Both the position numbers and the translations under genes were made by a program. Under the pieces are notes generated by a model, which had not been told where the DNA came from, searched no databases, and saw nothing but the letters and a program-made list of their open reading frames with translations. Of a DNA stretch of 64,000 bases, positions 52,832 through 62,196 are shown piece after piece (position 1 is the stretch's first letter; each line of letters begins with the position of its first letter). The DNA is from Zetaproteobacteria bacterium CG06_land_8_20_14_3_00_59_53 (GTDB taxonomy: Bacteria > Pseudomonadota > Zetaproteobacteria > Mariprofundales > Mariprofundaceae). The DNA is taken from contig PEWE01000002.1 in NCBI GenBank assembly GCA_002779605.1, forward strand, positions 239,833 through 303,832, in the 5' to 3' direction.

Positions 52832-53784
52832 TGATTTTGAAACCCTTGTCATTCAGCAAACTAAAAACCGTTCCCCTGGCGAAACGCCAGACGGATGCTG
52901 ATGGCGAGGATTTCGGCGCTCCTTACCGCGCCGCAGGAAGTTTCTCCGATTTTTTGTGCAGCCTTCCGGGCCTCGGTGCCACCCGCGACCTGATCGAGTT
53001 GCGCGATGCGCTCCTGACCGCGCATCGCAAGAAGAAGTCCATCATCCTCGGATGTGGTGGTCACGTCATGGATTCGGGCTTAAGTCCGCTTCTGGTGCGG
53101 CTGATCGAGCAGCGGCTGATTTCAGGCCTGGTGCTTACCGGTGCCGCGATGCTGCAGGATGTGGAGATCGCGCTCTCCGGTCATACCCTGCGCTCCTATG
53201 ACCGCAATTTGGACGGCTCAGGTTATCTGGTTACCGACGAAACAGGCCGACTGATCAATGAAGCCATCAATTTCGGTGCCATCGAGAACTGGGGAATCGG
53301 ACAGAGCGTCGGCGAAAAGCTTCTTGATGCTGAGCCGAGCCATCTCGACCAGAGTGTGCTGGCTACAGCATCGCGCTTTAATATCCCCGTCACAGTGCAT
53401 CCGGCCATCGGCGTGGATACCTTCAACCTGCACCCGGCCGCGCATGGCGAATCTCTCGGCGCAACTGGCTTTCTCGAATTCCGCAAGCTTGCAGCTATGA
53501 TGGCCGGGGCAAGCGATGGTGTAATCATTAACGTCGCATCCAGTGTCCTACTGCCGCGCCTGTTCATGCAGGCTCGCGATGCAGCGCTCAACCTCGGGCA
53601 TACAGTGGAAAGGCTGACAGCCGTGGTCATCGATCCTTCGGCGAGCGCCACAGCAATTGCCGATGTCGTGGGCCGACTGTCTCAAAATGGCGGGCGCGGC
53701 ATCTGGCTGCCCGGCCCGGATGAGATTCTACTGCCGCTGCTATTCGCATCCGTGATCGACGCACTGGGGTCCAACGGTGACTGA
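52831..53784 (+). CDS. Conserved protein of unknown function in heptose cluster
   Basis: A 317-residue protein that I cannot name. Its central part has a Rossmann-like character: SIILGCGGHVMDSGLSPLL, ISGLVLTGAAMLQDVEIAL, and NIPVTVHPAIGVDTFNLHP, then ASDGVIINVASSVLLPRLF. There is no signal peptide or membrane segment. The ATG at 52831 overlaps the gmhA stop as TGATG and has GGAGG 9 bases upstream; its own stop overlaps the 49-residue membrane protein gene. Tight coupling suggests a role in nucleotide-sugar or heptose metabolism, but this is inference. A deoxyhypusine-synthase-like fold is a guess worth testing. Confidence 0.65.
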   Translation: MILKPLSFSKLKTVPLAKRQTDADGEDFGAPYRAAGSFSDFLCSLPGLGATRDLIELRDALLTAHRKKKSIILGCGGHVMDSGLSPLLVRLIEQRLISGLVLTGAAMLQDVEIALSGHTLRSYDRNLDGSGYLVTDETGRLINEAINFGAIENWGIGQSVGEKLLDAEPSHLDQSVLATASRFNIPVTVHPAIGVDTFNLHPAAHGESLGATGFLEFRKLAAMMAGASDGVIINVASSVLLPRLFMQARDAALNLGHTVERLTAVVIDPSASATAIADVVGRLSQNGGRGIWLPGPDEILLPLLFASVIDALGSNGD

Positions 53785-53926
53785 TGGCAACCGGAGACGG
53801 TCGGCAAATCCTGACAAAGCCAGCCTCCGGGACTGGAACCAGCGCAAAGCAATACCGCCCGTTATCCAATTGACCATACTTGCCCTTCTGCTTGCCCTGC
53901 TCGCCTACTTGTTCACAGCCCTTTAA
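53777..53926 (+). CDS. 49-residue single-pass membrane protein
   Basis: A small ORF starting at GTG 53777 and ending TAA 53926. The first 30 residues are basic and polar (MTDGNRRRSANPDK). Residues 31-49 form one hydrophobic helix (QLTILALLLALLAYLFTAL) ending at the C-terminus, so it would be a tail-anchored or N-in membrane peptide. The start overlaps the upstream stop, a GGGG ribosome-like stretch precedes it, and the gap to the next gene is 19 bases, which makes it likely to be translated. Function unknown. Confidence 0.6.
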   Translation: MTDGNRRRSANPDKASLRDWNQRKAIPPVIQLTILALLLALLAYLFTAL

Positions 53927-53945
53927 TCCTTCATTCTCCCGGACC

Positions 53946-54563
53946 ATGCTGACCCCAAATCTATCACTCCATATCCCTCTTATTTCCCGCCTGCTGCGCA
54001 GCTGCAGCCTGCTTGTGCTCACCATCGCCTGTTCCGGATGTCTGGCTGCCGCCATCGTCGGCGGAGGAACAGCCGCAGGCAATGCAGTCATGGACCAGCG
54101 TTCGCTGGGCAGCCAGGTGGATGATGTCACCATCTCCTCCAGCATCGATGTACGACTGATTGCCGAAAAAGACATGCCATGGCGCTGGATCAGCATCTCG
54201 GTCATTGAAGGTAAGGTGCTGCTCACCGGATACCTGCCCAAACAGGAACAGATCGAACGCGCCATCTTCATCTGCAAGCGCATCCAGGGCGTGCAATCGG
54301 TACGCTCCGAGATTCTTATCGGCAAACCGCCGACCGGCGAACTTATTTCCGATGTGCTGATCACCGCCGATATCAAGCGCAAGCTGTTCAACGACAAGGA
54401 GATCTCCGGTTTCACGGTGCATATCCAGACCACTGCCGGTCGCGTCTATCTGCGCGGGATCGTCGCCACCCCGCTGCAGAAGCAGCGTGCAGCCACGCTT
54501 GCCGCCGAAGTCAAGGGCGTAACGAGCATCGTCAACCTGCTGCAGCTCAAGGGAGAAAAGTGA
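53946..54563 (+). CDS. Two-BON-domain lipoprotein (DolP/YraP-like)
   Basis: A 205-residue outer-membrane lipoprotein. The signal peptide region SLLVLTIACSGC contains two candidate lipidation cysteines. Two BON domains follow (about 55-125 and 130-203: ISVIEGKVLLTGYLPKQEQ and HIQTTAGRVYLRGIVATP). E. coli DolP, in the same neighbourhood after diaA, supports outer-membrane integrity and the BAM complex. The ATG at 53946 is chosen because it starts the signal peptide; the frame is open further upstream but overlaps the small membrane protein gene. Confidence 0.87.
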   Translation: MLTPNLSLHIPLISRLLRSCSLLVLTIACSGCLAAAIVGGGTAAGNAVMDQRSLGSQVDDVTISSSIDVRLIAEKDMPWRWISISVIEGKVLLTGYLPKQEQIERAIFICKRIQGVQSVRSEILIGKPPTGELISDVLITADIKRKLFNDKEISGFTVHIQTTAGRVYLRGIVATPLQKQRAATLAAEVKGVTSIVNLLQLKGEK

Positions 54564-55048
54564 GCCGCATCGACTGTGCCCCTTCGGCAACGCTTGCCGA
54601 AGCGCAGGGCATCGTGAACGGCTGGCGCGATGCAGGCCGGCGCATCGTGTTCACCAACGGCTGCTTCGATCTGCTGCATCCGGGACATATCAATTATCTG
54701 CAACGCGCCCGTGCGCTCGGCGATGCCCTGATCATCGGCTTGAACAGCGATGTATCGGTGCGCGGTCTGAAAGGCCCGCTCCGCCCGATCAATCCTCTGC
54801 CCGACCGGGTCGTGATGGTCGGCGCACTTGCCTGTGTCGATCTGATCGTCCCCTTCGATGAAGAAACCCCGATCAGGGTGATCTCGACACTGCTACCGGA
54901 TGTTCTGGTCAAAGGCGGGGATTATGAAGCCGATGATATCGTCGGTGCCAGAGAGGTGCGCGCTAACGGCGGCGAGGTGATCGTGATGCCGTTCATCCCC
55001 GGCTATTCCTCATCCGCGCTGATTCAGCGCATTGTAGATCTGCACTAA
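54560..55048 (+). CDS. rfaE2: D-glycero-beta-D-manno-heptose 1-phosphate adenylyltransferase
   Basis: A 162-residue nucleotidyltransferase equal to the C-terminal half of HldE. VFTNGCFDLLHPGHINYL carries the HxGH motif, and LPDVLVKGGDYEADDIVGA follows. It makes ADP-heptose for LPS inner core; the kinase half (HldE N-terminal, RfaE1) is not in the window. The GTG start overlaps the BON gene stop as GTGA with a GGGAG site. It is convergent with the acyl-CoA ligase gene, 5 bases apart, with no terminator visible. Confidence 0.93.
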   Translation: MSRIDCAPSATLAEAQGIVNGWRDAGRRIVFTNGCFDLLHPGHINYLQRARALGDALIIGLNSDVSVRGLKGPLRPINPLPDRVVMVGALACVDLIVPFDEETPIRVISTLLPDVLVKGGDYEADDIVGAREVRANGGEVIVMPFIPGYSSSALIQRIVDLH

Positions 55049-55053
55049 GCCCT

Positions 55054-56832
55054 TCAGGCCTTTTCTCCCGCTGCATAGACGGCATCGATGTCCGCCTGAT
55101 GGCGCTGCATGATACTGCGACGTTTGAACTTCAGCGTCGGTGTCAGCATGCCGGAGGCCTGCGTCCACTCGCTATCGACAAACACGAAATTACGCACCTG
55201 CATATAGCTCGGCAGGACATCGCATGCGGCATGCATGCGCTCCAGCAACCAGCCCTTCACCGCCTTGTTCTGCCGCCAGTCGGAGGGCAGTTCCCTCCCC
55301 TTTTCCTTCTGCCAGTGACGACCCAGACCGCCCTCATCGGCAACCACAAGTGCCGTCAGATAGGGTCGCTGATCGCCGATCACCATGACCTGCAGAATCA
55401 CCGGATCGATCGCCAGCCGCTTTTCCACGCGTGCCGGCGGCACCTTCTCGCCGTTGGACAACACCAGCAGTTCCTTCTTGCGATCCACGATGCGCACATA
55501 GCCTTCGCTATCCATCTCGGCGATATCCCCGGTATGCAGCCAACCGTCGGCTTCGAGCACAGCGGAGGTCTCCTCGGGGCGGTGCCAGTAGCCCTGCATC
55601 ACCATCTCGCCACGCGCCAGCAATTCCCCGTCGTCGGCAAGCCGCAGTTGCACACCGGGAAGCGCGGGTCCGACCGTTTCCGGCTTGATACGCCGCTCGG
55701 GATTGACGGTAAGAACGGGAGAAGTCTCGGATAACCCGTAGCCGGGGCAGACAGGTAATCCCGCAGCCAGCAGGAAGCGTGCGATATCCGGATGCAGTGC
55801 AGCCCCGCCGGAGACGAACAGACGCAGGCGACCGCCCATCTTCGCACGTATCCTGGCATGCACCAGATGATCGAGGATGCGGAACCGGAAGGCATCCATA
55901 CCATGCAGATCATCGCCCTCAAGACGCGATTCAAAACGTTTCAGCCCCAGTTGCTGGGCACTGGCAAACAGCTTCTGCTTGATCCGTGGCGCATGCATCA
56001 GCTTGTCCTGCACACCGGCGTATATCTTTTCGTACAACCGCGGCACCGAGATCATCACCGTCGGGCGAACCTCGGGGATATCGCGCAACAGGGTAGTGAC
56101 ATCTTCGGCGTAGGCGATACCGGCACCGCAAGCGACGGGCAGGAAATGACCGACGGTGCGCTCGAAGGCATGCGAGACCGGCAGGAAGGACAGGAAGGTG
56201 TCACTCTCATATACCGGAATGCCCCCCAGACCCGCAGCCACATCGGAAAGCATATTGCCGTGGGTGAGCATCACACCCTTGGGCTCGCCGGTCGTCCCCG
56301 AGGTATAGATCAGTGTCGCCAGATCGCCGCGTCCCACAGCCGGCAGGTCGCAGGGGATATCGAACATCGCATTGCTGCTGATCTTGTGCAGCGTGATGCC
56401 CTCCTCGCCGCGCAGGCAGAACACCGGCACCTTCGATGCATCCAGCTTGGACTGCTGCTCACCGGGCTCCACCAGGATCAACTTGCAACCGGCATCCTCG
56501 AACACGAAACGCACAGCTTCAGGCGGGTCTGTGAAATAGGCGGGAACAGTCACCGCCCCGATGTGCAGAATGGCAAAGTCGGCGATGCACCACTGCGGGC
56601 TGTTGTGCCCCAGGATGCCGACCCGGTCGCCATGCCGGATACCGACCGAATGCATCCAGCGGGCCACCCGCAGCACGCGACGCACCGTTTCGGCATGACC
56701 CAGCCATTCCCAGCCGTGCCTGCCCCGTGAACCGAGCAATTCCCTTTCCGCCCACTGCTGGGGTGCATGCAGCAGCAGATCCGACAGACAAGCCACCTGC
56801 ATGGCCCGCGTGCGTCCGACACAATCGTTCAC
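55054..56832 (-). CDS. Long-chain fatty acid-CoA ligase (FadD15/ACSL-like)
   Basis: A 592-residue AMP-forming acyl-CoA synthetase activating fatty acids for beta-oxidation. LIYTSGTTGEPKGVMLTHGN is the AMP-binding motif; VCPGYGLSETSPVLTVN, ADGWLHTGDIAEMDSEGYV and RKKELLVLSNGEKV follow. The length and FLPVSHAFERT motif fit the ACSL/FadD15 clade rather than FadD. The GTG overlaps the FadB-like stop as GTGA. Third gene of the thiolase-FadB-ligase operon. Confidence 0.93.
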   Translation of the reverse strand: MNDCVGRTRAMQVACLSDLLLHAPQQWAERELLGSRGRHGWEWLGHAETVRRVLRVARWMHSVGIRHGDRVGILGHNSPQWCIADFAILHIGAVTVPAYFTDPPEAVRFVFEDAGCKLILVEPGEQQSKLDASKVPVFCLRGEEGITLHKISSNAMFDIPCDLPAVGRGDLATLIYTSGTTGEPKGVMLTHGNMLSDVAAGLGGIPVYESDTFLSFLPVSHAFERTVGHFLPVACGAGIAYAEDVTTLLRDIPEVRPTVMISVPRLYEKIYAGVQDKLMHAPRIKQKLFASAQQLGLKRFESRLEGDDLHGMDAFRFRILDHLVHARIRAKMGGRLRLFVSGGAALHPDIARFLLAAGLPVCPGYGLSETSPVLTVNPERRIKPETVGPALPGVQLRLADDGELLARGEMVMQGYWHRPEETSAVLEADGWLHTGDIAEMDSEGYVRIVDRKKELLVLSNGEKVPPARVEKRLAIDPVILQVMVIGDQRPYLTALVVADEGGLGRHWQKEKGRELPSDWRQNKAVKGWLLERMHAACDVLPSYMQVRNFVFVDSEWTQASGMLTPTLKFKRRSIMQRHQADIDAVYAAGEKA

Positions 56833-58925
56833 GACAGCTCACCATCCAGCATATCGAGATTGGACGGCAACGGCAGGCCGAATTGCTGCAAACGTCCGCG
56901 CAGCCATGCGCGCTCCCGACCTGCATAATGGTGCAACAAGCCGCCACGGAACGGCGGAAAACCGATGCCGAAGATCATTGCCGCATCCAGATGCGACGCT
57001 TGCTCCACCACCTTCTCCTCCAGGCATGCCAGCGCCTCGACGAGCATCGGCAGCAGGCAGGCATCGACCACATCGGCCACGGACATAGGGGCAGCAATAC
57101 CCGCCAGCGATGCATCCCCTTCCTTCTCCTGCCGGACCGCAGAGGCAATGTATCGCGACAGTGCCGGATTCAGGCTGCCGCGTTGCCCGTTTCTCCACTC
57201 GAAGAATCCGTGGCCGGATTTCTCGCCGAGCAGTCCGTCTTCCACCATGCTGTTGAGCCATGCGGGCAGCGTCTGCCTTGCCCCCAGCTTGGCCGACAGG
57301 TGCTCACCGACATGCCGGCAGATATCCAACCCGACCCTGTCCGCCAGCTCGATTGCCCCCATCGGCATACCGAAGTTCTTCAGCGCGCCGTCCACATGCT
57401 CTACCGTCTGCGCATCGCCCTGCCCAGGATCGAGCAGGTTGAAAGCCGCCGACATGTACGGCATCAGGCAGCGGTTCACCAGAAAACCGGGGGTGTCGGC
57501 GACGATGACCGGATACTTGCCCCACCGTGCCGCCAGTGCCGCCACGGTCTGCAGGGTCTTCTGCGTCGTTTTCGCCCCGGCGATCACCTCGACCAGTGGC
57601 ATCTTCGGAGCAGGATTGAAGAAATGCATGCCGGCCATGCGGCCGGGATATTTCACCGCCTGCTGCATGTCCGTCACCGAAAGCGAAGAGGTGTTGCTGA
57701 GCAGCAGGGCATCAGCGGGCACATGCCCGCCCACCTGCCGCCACAGGCTGTTCTTGACCTCGATCTCCTCCAGCACGGCCTCGATCACCATACCGCAATC
57801 CTGCAGACCACTGCCATCCAGCGTCGGGCGGATGCGGGCAAAACGCGCCGCATCGCGCACAGCCAGCCGTCCCAGCCCCTGCATGCCGCGCGACAGCGCC
57901 TGATCGGATACATCATGCATATCGACCCGGCAGAATTTTGCCGCCACCCAGGCGATACCGCTCCCCATCACGCCCGCACCGTAAACAGCACCCCTGCCGA
58001 TACCGGCAGCGCGCTCACGCCCCTTCTTCACCGCCTCCTGCTTCTGCAGAGACTGGCCGAGATGGAACACGCGGATCAGGTTCGCGCAGGTCGGCGTGAC
58101 CGCCAGCCTGCCGAGGGAAGCAGCTTCCACGGCATAGGCCTGACCATCGGCCAGACCTGCGACCCTGCGCAGCACCTCGATGCCCGCCGGCACCGCCGGA
58201 TAGGCCTCTTCGACATCAAGATGTTTGAGCTTTTTCAGCGCCTTGTGGCGCACCACGGCAAAGAAGATCTCCCGCGCCGGCCACAGGCGCATCCACCAGG
58301 GCTGCATAGCGGAAGAGCGCCGTTTGCCGCGAGCCGCCAGATAGCGGATGCCCTCTTCGATCTGTTCGTCGTGACATGACAGATCGGCCAGATGCATACA
58401 TCCGGCCTGCCTGGCATCCACACAGCGGCCGGTGAGGATCATATCACAGGCCTTCACCCAACCGATCCTGCGCGGCAAGCGCACACAACCACCAAAACCG
58501 GGATGGATGCCGATCCTGATCTCGGGCAGGGCCAGCGAGGTTTCCGGTGTGTGTACGGCAATCAGGTGGTCACAGGCCAGTGCCAGTTCCAGACCGCCTC
58601 CCATGCAGGCCCCGGCCACCACGGCCACAGTCGGACAGGGCAGATCCTCGATGCGCCGCATCAGCGACTGGCCGCGCTCGGCAAGCCTTGTCGCCTCATC
58701 TTGATCCGTGACAGCCGCGATGACATCCACATCCGCACCGGCGATAAAACAACCCGGCATGACGCTGTCGATCACCAGCAGTTGCGGCGGCTTCTGCTCC
58801 AATACATCGAGTTGGGATTCAAGCTCTGTCAGACACAGCCCGTCGAGCACATTGACCGGGCGGTCCTTACGGCCCAGCGACAGGCGAGCGACGCCCCGGC
58901 TTGTTTTCAGCTTCAGTGTTTCCAT
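56829..58925 (-). CDS. Bifunctional enoyl-CoA hydratase / 3-hydroxyacyl-CoA dehydrogenase (FadB/FadJ type)
   Basis: A 698-residue trifunctional-type enzyme. N-terminal crotonase domain: CFIAGADVDVI, GACMGGGLELALACD and PEIRIGIHPGFGG with the two catalytic Glu positions. C-terminal hydroxyacyl-CoA dehydrogenase: GAGVMGSGIAWVAA for NAD, LLSNTSSLSV, GMHFFNPAPKMPLVEVI with the catalytic His, and FLVNRCLMPY. The ATG at 58925 has GGGAG upstream and overlaps the thiolase end by 13 bases. Residues 195-310 diverge from E. coli FadB. It performs the middle steps of beta-oxidation. Confidence 0.93.
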   Translation of the reverse strand: METLKLKTSRGVARLSLGRKDRPVNVLDGLCLTELESQLDVLEQKPPQLLVIDSVMPGCFIAGADVDVIAAVTDQDEATRLAERGQSLMRRIEDLPCPTVAVVAGACMGGGLELALACDHLIAVHTPETSLALPEIRIGIHPGFGGCVRLPRRIGWVKACDMILTGRCVDARQAGCMHLADLSCHDEQIEEGIRYLAARGKRRSSAMQPWWMRLWPAREIFFAVVRHKALKKLKHLDVEEAYPAVPAGIEVLRRVAGLADGQAYAVEAASLGRLAVTPTCANLIRVFHLGQSLQKQEAVKKGRERAAGIGRGAVYGAGVMGSGIAWVAAKFCRVDMHDVSDQALSRGMQGLGRLAVRDAARFARIRPTLDGSGLQDCGMVIEAVLEEIEVKNSLWRQVGGHVPADALLLSNTSSLSVTDMQQAVKYPGRMAGMHFFNPAPKMPLVEVIAGAKTTQKTLQTVAALAARWGKYPVIVADTPGFLVNRCLMPYMSAAFNLLDPGQGDAQTVEHVDGALKNFGMPMGAIELADRVGLDICRHVGEHLSAKLGARQTLPAWLNSMVEDGLLGEKSGHGFFEWRNGQRGSLNPALSRYIASAVRQEKEGDASLAGIAAPMSVADVVDACLLPMLVEALACLEEKVVEQASHLDAAMIFGIGFPPFRGGLLHHYAGRERAWLRGRLQQFGLPLPSNLDMLDGELS

Positions 58926-60274
58926 GCATCGCTCCCCAGCAGCGTGGCACCGCCCTGTCCACCGCCGACGCACAATGTGGCCAGCCCCAGGCCGCCGCCG
59001 GTATCATGCTTCAACTGCTGCAACAGCGTCAGAATCAGGCGCGCGCCGCTCATGCCGACCGGATGCCCCATGGCAATCGCCCCGCCGTGCACATTCAGGC
59101 GATTCATATGCGGTGCGCCGACGGGCTGCTCAAGTCCCAAACAGCCCTTCGCGAAGCTCTTTGAGTCCATCGCCTGCAGACATGCCAGCACCTGCGCGGC
59201 AAAAGCCTCGTTGATCTCCACCCGGTCCATATCGGACATTTTAAGCCCCCGTGATTGCAGAACGCGTGAGGAGCAGAACACCGGCCCCAGTCCCATACGC
59301 GCCGGATCGCAGCCTGAATACGCCCAGTCGTGGATATAACCCAGAACAGGCCAGCCCTCTGCCTCGGCCTTCTCGCGATGGGTGAGAACCAGCATCGCCG
59401 CCCCGTCGGTGATCTGCGAACTGTTACCCGCGGTGACCGTGCCCAGCGGTTTCTCGAACACGGGCCTGAGCTTGCCGAGCGCATCCATGCTCTGCCCGAC
59501 GCGAATGCCCTCGTCGCGCTGCATGGCGGCGAAACGGGGCGGCGGAAACATATGCAGCACCTCATGCCCGAAGAAACCGTCATTCCATGCGGCATCGGCA
59601 CGCTGATGGCTTTGCAGAGCGAAGCGGTCCTGATCGTCGCGCGAAATGCCGAATTCGCGTGCCAGCACCTCCGCCGTCTGCCCCATGTTCAGCTTCACGG
59701 TCGGGTCGGTCAGGCCCTCAAGCAGGGCGATGCGCGGCCTCCACGGCGCCTTCACGACTTCCAGCAGAGACCTGGCCTTTACGGAAAGGTCGCGTGCCTT
59801 CTGCAGGCCGCTCAGCGCTTCCCTGAACCGATCGTGGAACAGCAACGGAGCATGCGTCATGGATTCCACACCGCCGGCCAGCACGACATCGGCGCGCCCG
59901 GAGAGGATCTTCTCGGCGGCATCGGTGATGGCCTGCATGCCGGAAGCGCAATTGCGATGTACGGTATGTGCTGGCACATGCTTCGGTACATCTGCGGTGA
60001 GGGCGATGACACGCGCGATATTGGTGGCCTCGACCGGCTGGATGACATTGCCGATGATCACGGCATCCAGTTCAGCGGCATCCAGCGAAGAGCGGGCAAG
60101 TGTCTCGCGCAGCACCAGTGCACCGATGTCCACAGCCGTCATACCGGCCAGTGCCCCGCCGGCCTTGCCCAGCGGGCTGCGCCATCCCGCCACCACCACG
60201 ACCTCTCTCGATGCGGCTCCCGACGCGGCTGCTGGCGTGGTTTTTTGCGCGGATTCTTGTGTGGCCTTGGGCAT
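58913..60274 (-). CDS. Acetyl-CoA C-acyltransferase (thiolase, FadI/FadA type)
   Basis: A 453-residue thiolase. Nucleophile in HRNCASGMQAITDAAE, catalytic His in HGGAIAMGHPVGMSGAR, and the second Cys in CVGGGQGGATLL. The length and MPKATQES tail are closer to FadI/HADHB than to AtoB. The ATG at 60274 has AAGGAG. First gene of the beta-oxidation operon, divergent from the ECF sigma gene; no FadR-type operator was identified by eye. Confidence 0.93.
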   Translation of the reverse strand: MPKATQESAQKTTPAAASGAASREVVVVAGWRSPLGKAGGALAGMTAVDIGALVLRETLARSSLDAAELDAVIIGNVIQPVEATNIARVIALTADVPKHVPAHTVHRNCASGMQAITDAAEKILSGRADVVLAGGVESMTHAPLLFHDRFREALSGLQKARDLSVKARSLLEVVKAPWRPRIALLEGLTDPTVKLNMGQTAEVLAREFGISRDDQDRFALQSHQRADAAWNDGFFGHEVLHMFPPPRFAAMQRDEGIRVGQSMDALGKLRPVFEKPLGTVTAGNSSQITDGAAMLVLTHREKAEAEGWPVLGYIHDWAYSGCDPARMGLGPVFCSSRVLQSRGLKMSDMDRVEINEAFAAQVLACLQAMDSKSFAKGCLGLEQPVGAPHMNRLNVHGGAIAMGHPVGMSGARLILTLLQQLKHDTGGGLGLATLCVGGGQGGATLLGSDAWKH

Positions 60275-60414
60275 GGGGTTTTCTCCTTGGTTTAGCAGTA
60301 GTCCATAACCAACCGTTTCGCAAGGTGATTGGCTCACAGCTTAGTCTTCCGGCAGGATATTGGCATTACCGGATCCCGCATTGTCAGCGGCCCGGCATCT
60401 GGCAGCATCACGCC

Positions 60415-60999
60415 ATGACTGACACGCAGGATCGGACCCGGGCGAATCCGGAATACTGGTTGCAGGAGCATGGCGACTATCTTTACGGCTATGCCATGTC
60501 CCGGTTATCCGATACGGAAACCGCACGCGACATCGTGCAGGAGACCTTGATCGCTGCGTGGAAGTCGAAGAAAAGCTTCCGTGGCGATTCTTCGGCGCGC
60601 ACCTGGCTGATCGGCATCATGAAGCACAAGATCATCGATCATGTGCGCAGCGAGATCCGCAAGCGCAAGCTCTCCGAAGAGCTGGAGCGCGATCCGACCA
60701 GCGACTTTTTCGACACCTCCGGTCAATGGCTGCAACCGGTTCAAGCCTGGCAGGGCGACCCCGAGCAATTGAGTCAGGATCAGCAGTTCGCTTCGGTTCT
60801 ACAGAGCTGCATCGCCGCTCTCCCGGAACAACAGCGCGAGGTATTCACGCTGCGCGAATTAAGCGGCGAGGATTCCGACAGCATCTGTAACAACTTCGGC
60901 ATCAGCGCGACCAATCTGCATGTCATCATGCACAGAGCACGGATGGCCTTGCGCCGTTGTCTTGAAATAAACTGGTTCGGAGGTGCAAAAGCGCGATGA
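60415..60999 (+). CDS. ECF sigma-70 family sigma factor
   Basis: A 194-residue sigma factor with region 2 (GDYLYGYAMSRLSDTETARDIVQETLIAAW, then SARTWLIGIMKHKIIDHVRS) and region 4 (ALPEQQREVFTLRELSGEDSDSICNNFGISATNLHVIMHRARMALRR). It would direct RNA polymerase to a specific regulon and is probably held by the anti-sigma encoded next, whose ATG overlaps its stop. The ATG at 60415 lacks a strong ribosome site. The MIP channel and ArsM downstream are candidate targets. Confidence 0.9.
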   Translation: MTDTQDRTRANPEYWLQEHGDYLYGYAMSRLSDTETARDIVQETLIAAWKSKKSFRGDSSARTWLIGIMKHKIIDHVRSEIRKRKLSEELERDPTSDFFDTSGQWLQPVQAWQGDPEQLSQDQQFASVLQSCIAALPEQQREVFTLRELSGEDSDSICNNFGISATNLHVIMHRARMALRRCLEINWFGGAKAR

Positions 61000-61256
61000 A
61001 ACACTTCTGCCGGGAGACGAGCCGGCTGCTTTCCGACGGCTTCGAACGCAAACTGACACTCGCTGAGCGCTTCCGTCTGCGCCTGCACATGTGGATGTGC
61101 AACCCGTGCAGCAACTTCGGCCTGAACCTCGAACTGCTGCACCGCATGCTCGCCGGGATGCAACGCCATGCCGACCAGCATGCCCCTTGCCTGTCGGACA
61201 GGGACAGACAGCGCATCCTCGATGCCCTGCGGCAACAGACCCGACCCGACGCCTGA
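60996..61256 (+). CDS. Small zinc-finger (zf-HC2-like) anti-sigma factor
   Basis: An 86-residue soluble protein with a HxxxCxxC signature (HMWMCNPC, His31, Cys35 and Cys38) in the ECF anti-sigma arrangement. It starts CRETSRLLSDGFERKLTLAERFRLRLH, typical of zinc-binding anti-sigmas. It has no membrane helix. It overlaps the sigma gene as ATGA, so equimolar synthesis is likely. It may sense redox or thiol-reactive metals such as As(III), a hypothesis prompted by the neighbours. Confidence 0.78.
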   Translation: MKHFCRETSRLLSDGFERKLTLAERFRLRLHMWMCNPCSNFGLNLELLHRMLAGMQRHADQHAPCLSDRDRQRILDALRQQTRPDA

Positions 61257-61334
61257 ATCCCGTCTCGCTGTCCGGGTGTAAGAATCCATCACTGCACGAG
61301 ACTACTGCTGTATCACCCTTCAGGGAGGAGATGC

Positions 61335-62174
61335 ATGCGAGATATGGCAAACTGGCGGACCACCACCGCCCGGCATTTCACAGGCGAATTGCTGGGAACC
61401 GCCATTCTGGTGTTTTTCGGCTGCGGCTCGGTGGCCGTCAGCGTGCTGTTCGATGCCTTTTCGGGACTCTGGCAGATCGCCATGATCTGGGGCGGCGGGG
61501 TGACTCTGGCCATCTACGCCACGCGCCATCTATCCTGCGCGCATCTCAATCCCGCTGTGAGTCTCGCGATGGCGGTTTCCGGACGGATGAAGGCAAAGCT
61601 TCTTCCTGCATACATCGCTGCACAGTTGCTCGGGGCATTTCTCGCCGCCGCCCTGCTCTATCTGCTGTTCTCCGATTCCATCGCCCATTTCGAGCAACTG
61701 CACGGCATCGTGCGCGGCACGCCCGCCTCGCTGCAAACAGCGATGATGTTCGGCGAGTTCTACCCCAATCCCGGTGTCGGCAACGTGCCCGTGGTTTCGA
61801 CACTCACCGCATTTGCTGCCGAAGCACTCGGCACCTTCATTCTGGTGTTCATGATTTTCAGCCTCACCGAAGGCTGCAACCCGGGAAGACCCGACAATGC
61901 CCAGGCACCCTTGTTCATCGGTGCCACCGTCGCCATCATCATCGCCGTGCTGGCCCCTCTGACACAGGCCGGCCTGAACCCGGCACGCGATCTCTCCCCC
62001 CGCCTGTTTTCGATGCTGGCCGGTTGGGGACAGGCGGCACTGCCGGATGCATCCCCGGGCTTGCTGACCGTGTACGTGCTCGGCCCTGTCGCCGGAGGAT
62101 TGCTGGCCGGGCTGGTGTTCACCCGCATCGTGGAACCGATGATGAACGGCAAACCCTGCGAAAACTGCGAATAG
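61335..62174 (+). CDS. MIP-family channel (aquaglyceroporin type)
   Basis: A 279-residue channel with six membrane helices and two half-helices. The NPA motifs are HLNPAVSLAM and GLNPARDLSPR; the second includes the selectivity Arg. The glycerol-facilitator-like size (extended loops, with a GFYPNP-like segment EFYPNPGVGN) suggests a wide pore. The ATG has GGGAGG. It lies 22 bases before arsM, so it may release methylated or trivalent arsenic, analogous to AqpS in arsenic operons. It could instead be a plain glycerol facilitator. Confidence 0.88.
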   Translation: MRDMANWRTTTARHFTGELLGTAILVFFGCGSVAVSVLFDAFSGLWQIAMIWGGGVTLAIYATRHLSCAHLNPAVSLAMAVSGRMKAKLLPAYIAAQLLGAFLAAALLYLLFSDSIAHFEQLHGIVRGTPASLQTAMMFGEFYPNPGVGNVPVVSTLTAFAAEALGTFILVFMIFSLTEGCNPGRPDNAQAPLFIGATVAIIIAVLAPLTQAGLNPARDLSPRLFSMLAGWGQAALPDASPGLLTVYVLGPVAGGLLAGLVFTRIVEPMMNGKPCENCE

Positions 62175-62196
62175 ATATCGAAACCGGGAGACCTGA

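Noticed and set aside
56727..58379. 550-residue plus-strand ORF antisense to the fadB-like gene
   Set aside because: Gln/His/Arg-rich complement of a well-supported enzyme; no ribosome site or domain.
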